Position numbers and translations under genes: made by a program. The notes under the pieces were generated by a model. That model ran no database searches, had not been told where the DNA came from, and saw nothing but the letters and a program-made list of their open reading frames with translations. A stretch of 41,356 bases of DNA from JAKFFN01 sp964444305 (GTDB lineage Bacteria > Sumerlaeota > Sumerlaeia > Sumerlaeales > Sumerlaeaceae). Every line of letters begins with the position of its first letter. Positions within the stretch are counted from its first letter, which is position 1. Positions 16,891-25,148 of the stretch are shown here, piece by piece. The stretch spans positions 1 through 41,356 of the forward strand of contig CAYUGQ010000010.1 of NCBI GenBank assembly GCA_964444305.1, in the 5' to 3' direction.

Positions 16891-17535
16891 ATGAACTCAA
16901 ACTCACAAAGCCCCGGTTCTCCCCATAATCTCGACGGACTTCTTATCGCTTTCGAAGGCATTGACGGAAGCGGAAAAACCACCATGGCCAATCGCATTGT
17001 TGACCATCTGAATTCAAAAGGCCATAATAGCCATTACCTCCGCGAACCAACCAACGGACCTCACGGTCGCCAGCTTCGCCAGATAATGACCCAGCCCGGC
17101 CCGCGCGATCCCCAAAAAGAATTCGATCTGTTTATCAAAGATCGCCGTGAAGACGTCGAAAACAACATTAAACCCCTACTACAAGCCGGCGCAATCGTCT
17201 GCATCGACCGATACTACATATCATCCATGGCATACCAGGGGGCATTAGGTCTTGATGTTGATATGATCCAGAAAGCAAACGAAGAATTCGCCCCTCGCCC
17301 CGACCTGATCTTGTACTTCGACATCCCCGTCGAAACTGCCCTGGGGCGCATTCGAACCTCTCGCCCGGAAGGCGCAAACACCTTTGAGCAAGAAGACAAC
17401 CTCACGCGCGTTACCGAAATTTTTCACACAATCAAATTTCCCGAACTCCATATCATCAACGCCACGCAACCGCCCGACACCGTCTTCCACGAAATTTTAA
17501 ATCTGATTATGCCGCACGTAAAGTCACCAGCTTGA
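16891..17535 (+). CDS. tmk: Thymidylate kinase
   Basis: Tmk phosphorylates dTMP to dTDP with ATP in the cytosol, an essential step to dTTP. The 214 residues show the P-loop FEGIDGSGKTT (21-31), the REPTNGPHGRQLR segment, the DRYYISSMAYQGA motif that binds the base and magnesium, and DLILYFDIPVETALGRI before the LID region (SRPEGANTFEQ). Length is normal for a bacterial Tmk. About 14 nonconserved residues precede the core. It is divergent from rpsB. The gene ends within TTGACA (17532-17537), a possible -35 for the lipoprotein gene, though I see no convincing -10 at the right distance. Confidence 0.96.
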   Translation: MNSNSQSPGSPHNLDGLLIAFEGIDGSGKTTMANRIVDHLNSKGHNSHYLREPTNGPHGRQLRQIMTQPGPRDPQKEFDLFIKDRREDVENNIKPLLQAGAIVCIDRYYISSMAYQGALGLDVDMIQKANEEFAPRPDLILYFDIPVETALGRIRTSRPEGANTFEQEDNLTRVTEIFHTIKFPELHIINATQPPDTVFHEILNLIMPHVKSPA

Positions 17536-17657
17536 CAAATTACGTAACTCTTACAGAAAATTGTGGAATAGATAGTTTTTCCTTGCGTACTGTCCGCCCT
17601 GTTCGCAACGCATGTTGTCATCATTCATGTGAACACAGAGGTTAGGAGCTCTCACTC

Positions 17658-18059
17658 ATGAAATCAGTTTACACTTTTGCACTGCTCGCCGTACTGGCAA
17701 TTCCGTTTGCCGGTTGCGATGCAACCACCGCCCGCGCACCGGGCAACACAACACTTGGTGGCGCGGCTGTTGGCGGCCTCACCGGCGCTGGCATTGGCGC
17801 TGCCGCCAGTGGCAGCAAAGGCGCTCTTGTTGGTGGCCTCATCGGCACCGCTGGTGGCGCTCTCGTAGGAAATCAGATGGAACGCAACCGCGAAGCTGCT
17901 GAACAGCAGGCTTACTACGGTGCTCCACCCGCCTACGGCGCACCTGCTTACGCCCCGGCCCCAGCTTATGCACCAGCCCCTGCTCCGTCTGCTGGCGGTC
18001 CTGCAGGCTACGGTCAGCCCGCTTCCGGCTTTGCAGCTCCTCCACCCCAGAGCTTCTAA
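17658..18059 (+). CDS. Glycine-zipper lipoprotein
   Basis: A 133-residue secreted lipoprotein of unknown exact role. A signal peptide ends in the lipobox FAGC with acylated Cys20. Residues 30-73 form a glycine-zipper domain (LGGAAVGGLTGAGIGAAASG and GGLIGTAGGALVGN), as in OmpA-like/Rcc01693 and SlyB-type outer-membrane lipoproteins, which pack in membranes. The C-terminal 50 residues are a low-complexity Ala/Pro/Tyr repeat (AYAPAPAYAPAPAP), perhaps a periplasmic spacer or wall-binding tail. AGGAG lies 9 nt before ATG 17658, and a strong terminator follows, so it is probably a well-expressed single-gene unit. Confidence 0.88.
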   Translation: MKSVYTFALLAVLAIPFAGCDATTARAPGNTTLGGAAVGGLTGAGIGAAASGSKGALVGGLIGTAGGALVGNQMERNREAAEQQAYYGAPPAYGAPAYAPAPAYAPAPAPSAGGPAGYGQPASGFAAPPPQSF

Positions 18060-18102
18060 GCTTGGCTAACGAGGATAATCAGCTTGTAAAGTGAGATAGT
18101 CT

Positions 18103-18136
18103 AACTCCCCATCATTTTGATGGGGAGTTTTTTTTT
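18103..18136 (+). terminator. Rho-independent terminator of the glycine-zipper lipoprotein gene
   Basis: A perfect 12-bp stem AACTCCCCATCA (18103-18114) / TGATGGGGAGTT (18118-18129) has a three-base loop and is followed by a long run of T. It lies 43 nt after the lipoprotein stop and just before the convergent end of rsmB. Confidence 0.95.
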
Positions 18137-18144
18137 GCCTACAA

Positions 18145-19560
18145 CTAATGCGACCTACGCAGCACAACCGCCTCAAACCCATCAACCGCCTTCAACCCGG
18201 GCCACGTCGCATACCCAAACTCGCTCTTTTTACTTTCAATACGAGACAGCAGGTCAGACACCCCACTCCCCTCCGGCCGTTCCAGCACCCACCCCGCATT
18301 CTCCCGCATAAACCGGGCAATCACCTGCACGTTTTCCTTATCACTCACACTACACGTGCTATACACAATAGCCCCTCCAGGCATAACACACCCCGCCGCC
18401 ACCTTTAAAACCTCCAGTTGCCTCTCTTGATGACGCATTAGACCCTCCACCGTTAACCGGTATCGAATCTCCGGATTTCGCCGCACTGTCCCCAGACCAC
18501 TGCACGGCGCGTCCACCAGCACTAACGCAAATTTTTCCCCGCTTTCAACACGAGCCAAAACATCAGCCATCTTCAAAACAGAAACCCCAGGCGTCTTTAA
18601 TCGCGAAACGTTCTGTTCCACCATATCCAACCGCTTGTCAGACGCATCCGTAGCCACAATCTCCCGCTCTCCGCCCGTCAACTCCGCAAGGTGCGTCGTT
18701 TTTCCCCCTGGCGCCGCACAAAAATCCAATATCGGCCCATCCCCCAATGCTCCCTTGGCAATATGAGCCACCATCTGACTTCCCTCGTCCTGCGCATAAA
18801 ACAGCCCCTCCAAAAAAGACTCCGTCTCAAAAAGCGACCCGCCGTCGCCGCTGTTCCCTACATCCGCAGTTCTTTCAACAACCAGAGCTTCCGGCGCCAA
18901 CACCCCCGGTTCCGCCGTAAACCCTTCCCCAAGCAGCCGCTCCCTCAGTTCCCCCCGGTTAATCCTCAATAGATTAGTCCGAATCGTTAAAGGCGGCTCT
19001 AAATTCGCCGAATCCATAATTCCCGCCGCCCCAGACCCGCCAAACTTCTCCACCAGAATTGAAACCACTTCAGGCGGAAACGAGTACCGCACAGAAAGCG
19101 CAGATACCCTATTCCCTTGCGGCAAAAGCGACAAACAATCCCCCTCGTCCACCGTCATCTTCCTCAAAACCGCATTCAAAAACCCGACCTCCTGCGCAGA
19201 GAACTTAACCTGCGCCCGAGCCGCCTGAATCGTATCATTAACCAATGCATGAGAAGGAATGCGATCCATAAAATACCGCTGATACGCCCCCAGCCGAAGC
19301 GCAGCCCGCAGCGCACCAGAAATAGCCTGACGCCTCCTTAAAAAGCGCCCATACAAAAAATCCAGTGTAAGAGCCCGCCGCAAAACCCCAAACACCAGCG
19401 TCCTCGCGAACCGTCCGTCATCACAGGACAGATCAAGCCTCGCTTTATGGTAATTGAGCGTCTCTGAAGCCAAAGCCTCGGGATCCTGCTCAAGACCAAG
19501 CAAAGTGCCCAGCGCCGCCAGCCGCCCCGGCGAACCGCCATTGTCATGAAAAAATGTCAT
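18145..19560 (-). CDS. rsmB: 16S rRNA (cytosine-5)-methyltransferase RsmB-like
   Basis: RsmB methylates C967 of 16S rRNA using SAM. The 471-residue protein has the NusB-like N-terminal RNA-binding domain (about 10-140: FGVLRRALTLDFLY, PSHALVNDTI, QEVGFLNAVLRKM). The methyltransferase domain follows: SAM loop LDFCAAPGGKTTHLAEL (279-294), ATDASDKRLDMVEQN, motif IV DAPCSGLGTVRRNPE (Cys353) and motif VI YSTCSVSDKEN (Cys403). Both Cys residues used in the catalytic cycle are present. ATG 19560 is chosen. TTG 19575 in the same frame would add five residues. The gene is divergent from the PIN/TRAM gene across about 100 nt. Specificity for C967 rests on the NusB-like domain. Confidence 0.93.
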   Translation of the reverse strand: MTFFHDNGGSPGRLAALGTLLGLEQDPEALASETLNYHKARLDLSCDDGRFARTLVFGVLRRALTLDFLYGRFLRRRQAISGALRAALRLGAYQRYFMDRIPSHALVNDTIQAARAQVKFSAQEVGFLNAVLRKMTVDEGDCLSLLPQGNRVSALSVRYSFPPEVVSILVEKFGGSGAAGIMDSANLEPPLTIRTNLLRINRGELRERLLGEGFTAEPGVLAPEALVVERTADVGNSGDGGSLFETESFLEGLFYAQDEGSQMVAHIAKGALGDGPILDFCAAPGGKTTHLAELTGGEREIVATDASDKRLDMVEQNVSRLKTPGVSVLKMADVLARVESGEKFALVLVDAPCSGLGTVRRNPEIRYRLTVEGLMRHQERQLEVLKVAAGCVMPGGAIVYSTCSVSDKENVQVIARFMRENAGWVLERPEGSGVSDLLSRIESKKSEFGYATWPGLKAVDGFEAVVLRRSH

Positions 19561-19661
19561 AGCCCCGCCACTCAAAATCGAACGATCTAAAGATTCGCAA
19601 ACGAAGATTTACAAAAATGATAGGATTTACCATCCTGGCTGTAGACGCATAGTAATTCACC

Positions 19662-20858
19662 ATGAGCAGCCCAGACGACATGGCATTCTCTCCAAAGCGA
19701 GAAAAAAACCCTTTTCTCCGCCTGCTGAGAAACCCCGTATACCTTACCCGAATCTTTTTCGTTCTCATCGCCAGCCTTGCCGGATACTGGGTAGGCCGCG
19801 GTTATATACCAAACCGGGGCCTCGAGGGAACGCTCATAGGCCTCATCGTAGCCGGCGTATTCATGCTCTTCGAAATCGCCACCCGCGTCATATCTTCCAA
19901 AAAACTTCTCCTCGCCACTGCCGGCCTTCTCTTAGGTCTGGTTTTTTCCTGGCTTATTTATCCGACCATCCCCGCAACCGTCTTCGGTGACCTGGACAGC
20001 CAGGCCGCCCAAGACAAAGCCCGCATTCTCTGCAACCTCGTTTTCGGCTATCTCGGAATCGTAATCGCTCTGAAAAATGCCCATCGCTTCAGCTTCAGCC
20101 GCATGAATTTTATCATGTCCGCCCCCGGCGAAGGCGCCAAACTTCTCGATACCAGCGTCATCGTAGACGGCCGAATCCGCCAGCTTATCGAGTCAGGTTT
20201 CATGACCGGAAATTTCATCGTCCCGGAGTTTGTCATCGAGGAACTCCAAACCATCGCGGACTCCGCCGACTCCAAGCGTCGCGCCCGTGGCCGACGTGGG
20301 CTGGAAGTTCTCGAGCAAATCAAAGACAATCTACCCGACCTCCATATCATGGAGCAGGACTTTCCCAATTTACGAGGCGTAGATCAAAAACTGGTTCAGC
20401 TTGCCCGCGAGATCAATGCAACCCTCGTCACCAACGACTATAACCTGCAAAAAGTCGCCCAGCTTCATCAGGTTCGAGTAATCAACCTTAATGAACTTTC
20501 AAACTTCCTCAAGCCCACCGTCTATGTCGGCGAGGGAGTCACTCTACTCATTTCCCGCGAAGGCAAAGAGTCCGGCCAGGGCATTGGCTATCTCGAAGAC
20601 GGCACCATGGTAGTCGTCGAAGACGGCCAGGCTCTCATCGGTTCCCAAGCCGATGTCACCGTCACCAGCATCCTTCAAACCCCGGCCGGCAGAATGATTT
20701 TCAGCCGCCTCGACAGTGCAGGTCCCGACCACAACGAAACCCCAACTACTGGTAATCCCCAGCCTAATCCCGCGCCCCGTCCATGGAAAGACAACGCCAG
20801 TCGTAGCGCTAAAGACAACAACGGCCGCATTAAAGCTCCTCGCCCCGGCAGCAACTAA
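19662..20858 (+). CDS. PIN/TRAM-domain membrane protein (YacL-like)
   Basis: A 398-residue inner-membrane protein. Four hydrophobic segments (about 29-46, 57-76, 82-103, 122-138) precede a cytosolic PIN domain with acidic active-site residues in LLDTSVIVDGR (Asp163, Asp169), VPEFVIEELQ (Glu193/194), GVDQKLVQLA and TNDYN. A TRAM-like beta domain follows (about 285-350, from YVGEGVTLLI to IGSQADVTVTSILQT). The architecture is that of Bacillus YacL, whose exact job is unsettled but is taken to be RNA binding or cleavage. The final 45 residues are a Pro/Asn/Lys-rich tail. It stands alone, between rsmB (divergent) and the SOD gene. Confidence 0.92.
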   Translation: MSSPDDMAFSPKREKNPFLRLLRNPVYLTRIFFVLIASLAGYWVGRGYIPNRGLEGTLIGLIVAGVFMLFEIATRVISSKKLLLATAGLLLGLVFSWLIYPTIPATVFGDLDSQAAQDKARILCNLVFGYLGIVIALKNAHRFSFSRMNFIMSAPGEGAKLLDTSVIVDGRIRQLIESGFMTGNFIVPEFVIEELQTIADSADSKRRARGRRGLEVLEQIKDNLPDLHIMEQDFPNLRGVDQKLVQLAREINATLVTNDYNLQKVAQLHQVRVINLNELSNFLKPTVYVGEGVTLLISREGKESGQGIGYLEDGTMVVVEDGQALIGSQADVTVTSILQTPAGRMIFSRLDSAGPDHNETPTTGNPQPNPAPRPWKDNASRSAKDNNGRIKAPRPGSN

Positions 20859-20947
20859 CGGTTCTTCCCACACCGCATCACCTCCACTGGAACAAATTTA
20901 GCTTATTGCAACTTCGGACATAATAAGATAATCCGCAAGAAAGGTCA

Positions 20948-21697
20948 ATGATGAACAAATTTACGACTTCTAGGCGGTCGTTTCTCGCCGGAGCAGCTTC
21001 CATATTCGCGGCGGCAGCAGTCGCCCCGGCTCTGGGTCAGAACAATGAAACGACATCCACGGCCGCTGGATCCACTCCCGAAAGTGGCAACGGCGCTTTC
21101 AAGCTCCAGCCACTCCCCTACGCCTATGACGCCCTTGAACCCCACATCGATGTCCAAACAATGCGGATCCATCATGACAGACATCATGCGGCCTACGTAA
21201 ACAATCTCAACAATGCTCTCTCCGACCATTCTGAACTCGCCGGCAAATCCCTGGAAGAAATCCTTAACGACCTCGACTCCGTACCAGAGTCCATCCGCAC
21301 AGCCGTTCGCAACAATGGCGGCGGTCACGCAAACCACACACTGTTCTGGGACGTCATGACCCCCGGCGGTGCCAAAGCCCCATCCGGCAATCTTGCCGAT
21401 GCCATCAATGCAAAATTTGGCGATTTCGATAAGTTCAAAGCCGCCTTCGAAGAAGCAGGCGCAAAGCGCTTTGGCAGCGGATGGGTTTGGCTCGTCAAAC
21501 CAAAAGGTGAAAGCAACGTAGACGTTATCTCCACCCCAAACCAGGACAGCCCACTCATGGAAGGCCATCTCCCTCTCCTCGGCAACGACGTATGGGAACA
21601 CGCCTATTACCTCAAATATCAAAACAAACGTGCCGATTACCTAAAGGCATGGTGGAATGTCGTTAACTGGGATAAAGTGGCCGCTCGCCTGAGCTAA
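20948..21697 (+). CDS. sodA: Tat-exported Mn-type superoxide dismutase
   Basis: A Fe/Mn-family SOD that dismutates superoxide to oxygen and peroxide. The 249-residue protein is longer than cytosolic SODs because it has a twin-arginine signal, SRRSFLAGAASIFAAAAVAPALG (Arg9-Arg10), and a 20-residue linker. The enzyme core starts at LQPLPYAYDALEPHIDVQ. Metal ligands by alignment to E. coli SodA are His75, His130 (GGGHANHTLFW), Asp214 and His218 (DVWEHAYY). The NQDSPL motif (Gln199) and Gly-Gly before HANH favour the Mn type over the Fe type. Tat export suggests the fold and metal are acquired in the cytosol and the enzyme works in the periplasm. AAAGG lies just upstream of ATG 20948, with a second ATG at 20951. 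A CDF transporter starts 23 nt downstream. Confidence 0.95.
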   Translation: MMNKFTTSRRSFLAGAASIFAAAAVAPALGQNNETTSTAAGSTPESGNGAFKLQPLPYAYDALEPHIDVQTMRIHHDRHHAAYVNNLNNALSDHSELAGKSLEEILNDLDSVPESIRTAVRNNGGGHANHTLFWDVMTPGGAKAPSGNLADAINAKFGDFDKFKAAFEEAGAKRFGSGWVWLVKPKGESNVDVISTPNQDSPLMEGHLPLLGNDVWEHAYYLKYQNKRADYLKAWWNVVNWDKVAARLS

Positions 21698-21720
21698 AAA
21701 CGCCGCACCTCCCCACACCA

Positions 21721-22638
21721 TTGCCTGATCTCATTACCAGCTCAAAACCACAATCCAATGACCACAAGGCCGGTCAGCGCCTCGCGTTGATCGGCCTTGT
21801 TGCGTCCGCCGCTCTTGCCTTTATTAAGATCGCTGCCGGACTCATTACAGGCTCCGCCGCCCTCTCCGCTGACGGCCTTGAATCCGCTTCCGATGTCCTC
21901 GCCTCCGCCATCGTGTGGAGTGGCATCACCATCGCAAACCGGCCCGCCGACGAAAAATATCCCTACGGGTACGGCCGCGCCGAATCCCTCGCCGGCAAAA
22001 CCGTCGCCACGATCCTATTGATGTCCGCCGTCCTCCTCATCACCCACTCAGTCCACCGCCTGATGGGCCCCCCGGTCGTCTTGCCCGCATGGATATTATG
22101 GCCCCTCGCCGCATCGTTCCTCATTAAAAGCATCCTCGCCGCAGCGAAATACAAAACAGGCCGTCGTATCCGCAGCTCCGCCTTAATGGCAGACGCCGGC
22201 AATGATGCAGTCGACATGATCAGCGCTGTAGTCGCTGCCACCGCCATCACCCTCAATCTGATCGATCCCCACAAATTCGCCTATGCCGATCCCCTCGGCG
22301 GTATAGGCGTATCAATAATCATCTTTCTAATGGGACTTAATATCTTCCGCCGCACAAGCGCCGAACTCATGGACGAGATGCCGGATACTGATCTCATGCA
22401 GAAAGTTCATCAAGCCGCCCTCGCCGTACCCGGTGTCATAAAAACCGAAAAGTGCTTCGGACGAAAATCAGGAAAACTCTTCTTCTTTGATCTCCACATC
22501 GAAGTCGCCCCGGACATGACCGTCCTTCACGCCCACGAACTAGCCCACCGCGTCAAAGATAACATCCTTCAGGAATGCTCATTTGCCCGCGACGTTCTCG
22601 TCCACGTCGAACCATATAAAGCTCCTGCCAGTCTTTAG
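21721..22638 (+). CDS. Cation diffusion facilitator (CDF) family metal transporter
   Basis: A 305-residue inner-membrane metal/proton antiporter with about six helices and a cytosolic C-terminal domain (from residue 220: VHQAALAVPGVIKTEKCFGRKSG, then FFFDLHIEVAPDM and VHVEP) of ferredoxin-like fold. The TM2 motif reads SADGLESASDVLAS and the TM5 motif ADAGNDAVDM. At the metal-site positions that are usually His or Asp, this protein has Glu54 and Asn161 with Asp58 and Asp165. That departs from the standard Zn-type H-D/H-D set. The start is TTG 21721, since no earlier or close downstream ATG exists. It lies 23 nt after the SOD stop, so the two are likely co-transcribed. Substrate metal is unknown. 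Confidence 0.92.
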   Translation: MPDLITSSKPQSNDHKAGQRLALIGLVASAALAFIKIAAGLITGSAALSADGLESASDVLASAIVWSGITIANRPADEKYPYGYGRAESLAGKTVATILLMSAVLLITHSVHRLMGPPVVLPAWILWPLAASFLIKSILAAAKYKTGRRIRSSALMADAGNDAVDMISAVVAATAITLNLIDPHKFAYADPLGGIGVSIIIFLMGLNIFRRTSAELMDEMPDTDLMQKVHQAALAVPGVIKTEKCFGRKSGKLFFFDLHIEVAPDMTVLHAHELAHRVKDNILQECSFARDVLVHVEPYKAPASL

Positions 22639-22647
22639 AGCCCCCGC

Positions 22648-23064
22648 CTAAACCGCAACAATCTCTGCCGTACAATGAGGACACCGCGTAGCCTTCTTCG
22701 AAATAGGTTCCACGCAAAACGGACAATCCCTCACCGTCGACTCCGGAGTTTCCGGCTCCCGCCGCAACCGGTTAAACTGCTTCACCACCATAAAAATCAC
22801 AAAAGCCACAATCACAAAATGAAGGCAATTATTAATAAACGCCCCATATTTCACCTCAACCGGCTTCCCGTTAACCACCGCCATTGTATAACTCAAATCG
22901 GAAAAATCAATACCCTGGATTGCGTACCCAATCGGCGGCATAACCACATCATTTACCAGCGAGGTAACAATCTCACCAAACGCCGCCCCGATAATCACAC
23001 CCACCGCCAAGTCAATCACATTGCCCTTAACGGCAAACTCTTTAAACTCCTGCAGAAGCTTCAT
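22648..23064 (-). CDS. mscL: Large-conductance mechanosensitive channel with C-terminal zinc ribbon
   Basis: MscL is an inner-membrane homopentamer that opens under membrane tension and releases solutes on hypo-osmotic shock. The 138-residue protein has the N-terminal amphipathic helix and TM1 (LLQEFKEFAVKGNVIDLAVG then IIGAAFGEIVTSLVNDVVMP), a short outside loop (VNGKPVEVKYGAFINN) and TM2 (FVIVAFVIFMVVKQFN). In place of the usual charged bundle, the C-terminus has a zinc ribbon with two C-x2-C pairs, CPFC...CPHC (residues about 114-131). Such tails occur in some MscL homologues, and their effect on gating is unclear. It is convergent with the CDF gene (9-nt gap), and is alone on its strand here. 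Confidence 0.96.
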   Translation of the reverse strand: MKLLQEFKEFAVKGNVIDLAVGVIIGAAFGEIVTSLVNDVVMPPIGYAIQGIDFSDLSYTMAVVNGKPVEVKYGAFINNCLHFVIVAFVIFMVVKQFNRLRREPETPESTVRDCPFCVEPISKKATRCPHCTAEIVAV

Positions 23065-23286
23065 TACTTGCTACTTTCATAAATTAATATCCAATGTCAT
23101 GGCGACGTATCTCAGATCCCATAGCAACACTCGACCGCACATCCAATGTGCCAACACCAGCAACACTCTACAGCGCCACTGTCAATCCGGAACTCACCCC
23201 TTCGTCAACCAAGCCCACTAGCTTGCCAGAGCCAGTCACTTTTCCATTGCCACCACCCGCCACACTCCGATACCAAAACCACAATT

Positions 23287-24441
23287 ATGTGGCGAATCCC
23301 TCTCAGTGACCTGAACTTCGACCAGCGCGAAATCGACGCCGTAGTCGACACCATAAAAAGCGGCTGGCTCACTATGGGCCCGCGCACCCAGGAATTCGAA
23401 ACCTGGTTTGCCTCAGCCCACCAAGCAGGAAACGCCGTTGCCCTTGCCAACTGCACCTGCGCACTGGAACTCGCCTACCGCTACATCCTCGAAAACTCTC
23501 CCTCTGAAAAAAACGCCATCATAATCCCCGATATCACCTTTGTCGCCACGGCCAACGCAGTCATCGCCGCCGGGGGCATCCCCCTCCTTTGCGATATCCA
23601 GTCAATCTCCCGCCCATACCTTTGCCTCGAGCGAGCTGAAGAACTCCTGCGCAGCCGGAACGACATAGCCGCAATAGCCCTGGTCCATTACGCCGGACAT
23701 GACGCCGGAGCCACCGCCGCTGCAGAGCTTTGCGACCGATACGGCATCGCCCTGGTCGAAGACTGTGCCCACTCCCCCGGCGCTTTAACCTCCGACTCAA
23801 TCCCCCTCGGAACCCTCGGTTTTGCCGGCTGCTTTTCCTTTTTCAGCAACAAAAACCTCGCCACCGGCGAAGGCGGAATGCTAATCACCGACGACGAAAC
23901 CCTCCGCGACTGGACCCGTCTTTCTCGCAGCCACGGCCTCACTTCCGGCACCTGGTCTCGACATTTACAGGAACAACCCGACTACGACGTAAAACTTGCC
24001 GGCCACAACTACCGCTGCACAGAAATCACCGCCGCCCTCGGCCTCGTCCAGTTATCCAAAATGCTCGATGCCAACAAACGACGCCGGGAGCTGACTTCCC
24101 TCTATCAACAGCATCTGTCAAAAAGCGAAGCCTACACCGTCCTTCTTCCCCCCGAAGGCCAGACAATGGCTTCCTGCCACATCCTATCCGTTATCTGCGC
24201 CACACCCCAAATTCGCAAACGCGCCATCGAGATCCTAACCCGCGAAGAAATCCAGACCTCCCATCACTACGCCCCCATCCACTCCTTCAGCTACTACCGC
24301 ACCCGCCCCGAACTCAAAGCAACCTCAATGGATAATGCAGACCAATTCGCATCCCACCAGCTAACCCTGCCTCTCTATCCCACCCTGCAGGAAGACCAGG
24401 TTCGCGAAATAACCCAACTGCTAATTCAAGCAACCCTATGA
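23287..24441 (+). CDS. DegT/DnrJ/EryC1-family PLP aminotransferase
   Basis: A 384-residue sugar aminotransferase of the DegT/ArnB/WecE type. It transfers an amino group to a nucleotide-linked keto sugar, or acts as a PLP dehydratase. Visible are the N-terminal WRIPLSDLNFDQREIDAVVD, SGWLTMGPRTQEFE, PDITFVATANAV, VEDCAHSPGA (Asp159, binding the PLP nitrogen) and FSFFSNKNLATGEGGMLI, in which Lys189 forms the PLP Schiff base. ATG 23287 starts exactly at the family N-terminus. The frame is open to 23146, but that extension is not protein-like. It overlaps the GT2 gene by 4 nt (ATGA), so the two are translated together, probably for an amino-sugar glycan. The 222-nt gap upstream holds no clear feature. 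Confidence 0.95.
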   Translation: MWRIPLSDLNFDQREIDAVVDTIKSGWLTMGPRTQEFETWFASAHQAGNAVALANCTCALELAYRYILENSPSEKNAIIIPDITFVATANAVIAAGGIPLLCDIQSISRPYLCLERAEELLRSRNDIAAIALVHYAGHDAGATAAAELCDRYGIALVEDCAHSPGALTSDSIPLGTLGFAGCFSFFSNKNLATGEGGMLITDDETLRDWTRLSRSHGLTSGTWSRHLQEQPDYDVKLAGHNYRCTEITAALGLVQLSKMLDANKRRRELTSLYQQHLSKSEAYTVLLPPEGQTMASCHILSVICATPQIRKRAIEILTREEIQTSHHYAPIHSFSYYRTRPELKATSMDNADQFASHQLTLPLYPTLQEDQVREITQLLIQATL

Positions 24442-25142
24442 AACAACTGTCAGTCATCATCCCCGTTTATAACGAAGTCTCCACCATTGCCCAAGTAATC
24501 GCCGCCGTTCGCGCCGTACCCATAAATCTCGAAATCATCGTCGTAGACGGTAACTCCACCGACGGCACCCGTGCAATACTCGAACAGGAAGAAGCCCAAG
24601 GCGATCTCCGGGTAATTTACCAGACCATCCGCAACGGCCGCGGCGGAGCCCTTCGCCTGGGCATGCAGGCCGCCAAAGGCGAAATTATAGTCTTTCAGGA
24701 CGCTGATCTGGAACTGAATCCCGCATGCATGCCAGATCTCATTCAGCCAATCCTCCAAGACCGCGCCGACGTCGTTTTCGGTTCCCGCTTTCTAAACGAA
24801 CGCCCCCCCATGACCTTCCTTCAATACTGGGGAAATCGCGTCGTTACCGAATTGCTCAACATTCTCTGGCACACGCAACTCACAGACGCAGAAACCTGCT
24901 ATCAGGTCTTCCGTCGCGATACCATTCAGGATATGCAATTCGACCGAAACGACATGTCCTTTACCATTGAACTCACCCTCCGCCTCGTTCAAGCTGGCTA
25001 CCGAATCGAAGAAGTCCCCGTGCAATACCATCCACGAACCAATGAAGAAGGAAAAAAACTCTACTGGGGCGACGGCTTCATAGCCCTTTGGGTCCTGGCA
25101 AAATATCGCCTTCTGTGGTCCCTGAAAAAGCCAAACCACTAA
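24438..25142 (+). CDS. Family 2 glycosyltransferase (DPM1/UgtA-like)
   Basis: A 234-residue GT-A fold enzyme like bacterial dolichol-phosphate-mannose-synthase homologues, which move a sugar from a nucleotide to a polyprenyl phosphate at the cytosolic face. Motifs: VIIPVYNEVSTIAQVI (N-terminal nucleotide site), IIVVDGNSTDGT, QTIRNGRGGALRLGM, the metal-binding FQDADLELNP (D-A-D), VVFGSRFL, and the acceptor region CYQVFRRD, then MSFTIELTLRL and EVPVQYHPRT. No C-terminal membrane helices of the four-TM DPMS type are present. It starts in the ATGA overlap with the DegT gene and ends 6 nt before the convergent rhomboid stop. Confidence 0.94.
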   Translation: MKQLSVIIPVYNEVSTIAQVIAAVRAVPINLEIIVVDGNSTDGTRAILEQEEAQGDLRVIYQTIRNGRGGALRLGMQAAKGEIIVFQDADLELNPACMPDLIQPILQDRADVVFGSRFLNERPPMTFLQYWGNRVVTELLNILWHTQLTDAETCYQVFRRDTIQDMQFDRNDMSFTIELTLRLVQAGYRIEEVPVQYHPRTNEEGKKLYWGDGFIALWVLAKYRLLWSLKKPNH

Positions 25143-25148
25143 AGCCGG

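Noticed and set aside
17532..17537. TTGACA before the glycine-zipper lipoprotein gene as a -35 box
   Set aside because: No good -10 box is seen at 16-18 nt, and it overlaps the tmk stop. A promoter cannot be called from this alone.
23094..23309. A 71-codon Pro/Thr-rich frame between mscL and the DegT gene
   Set aside because: No ribosome-binding site, no recognisable motif, and it runs into the DegT gene in another frame. The gap of about 220 nt may instead hold promoters for both genes.
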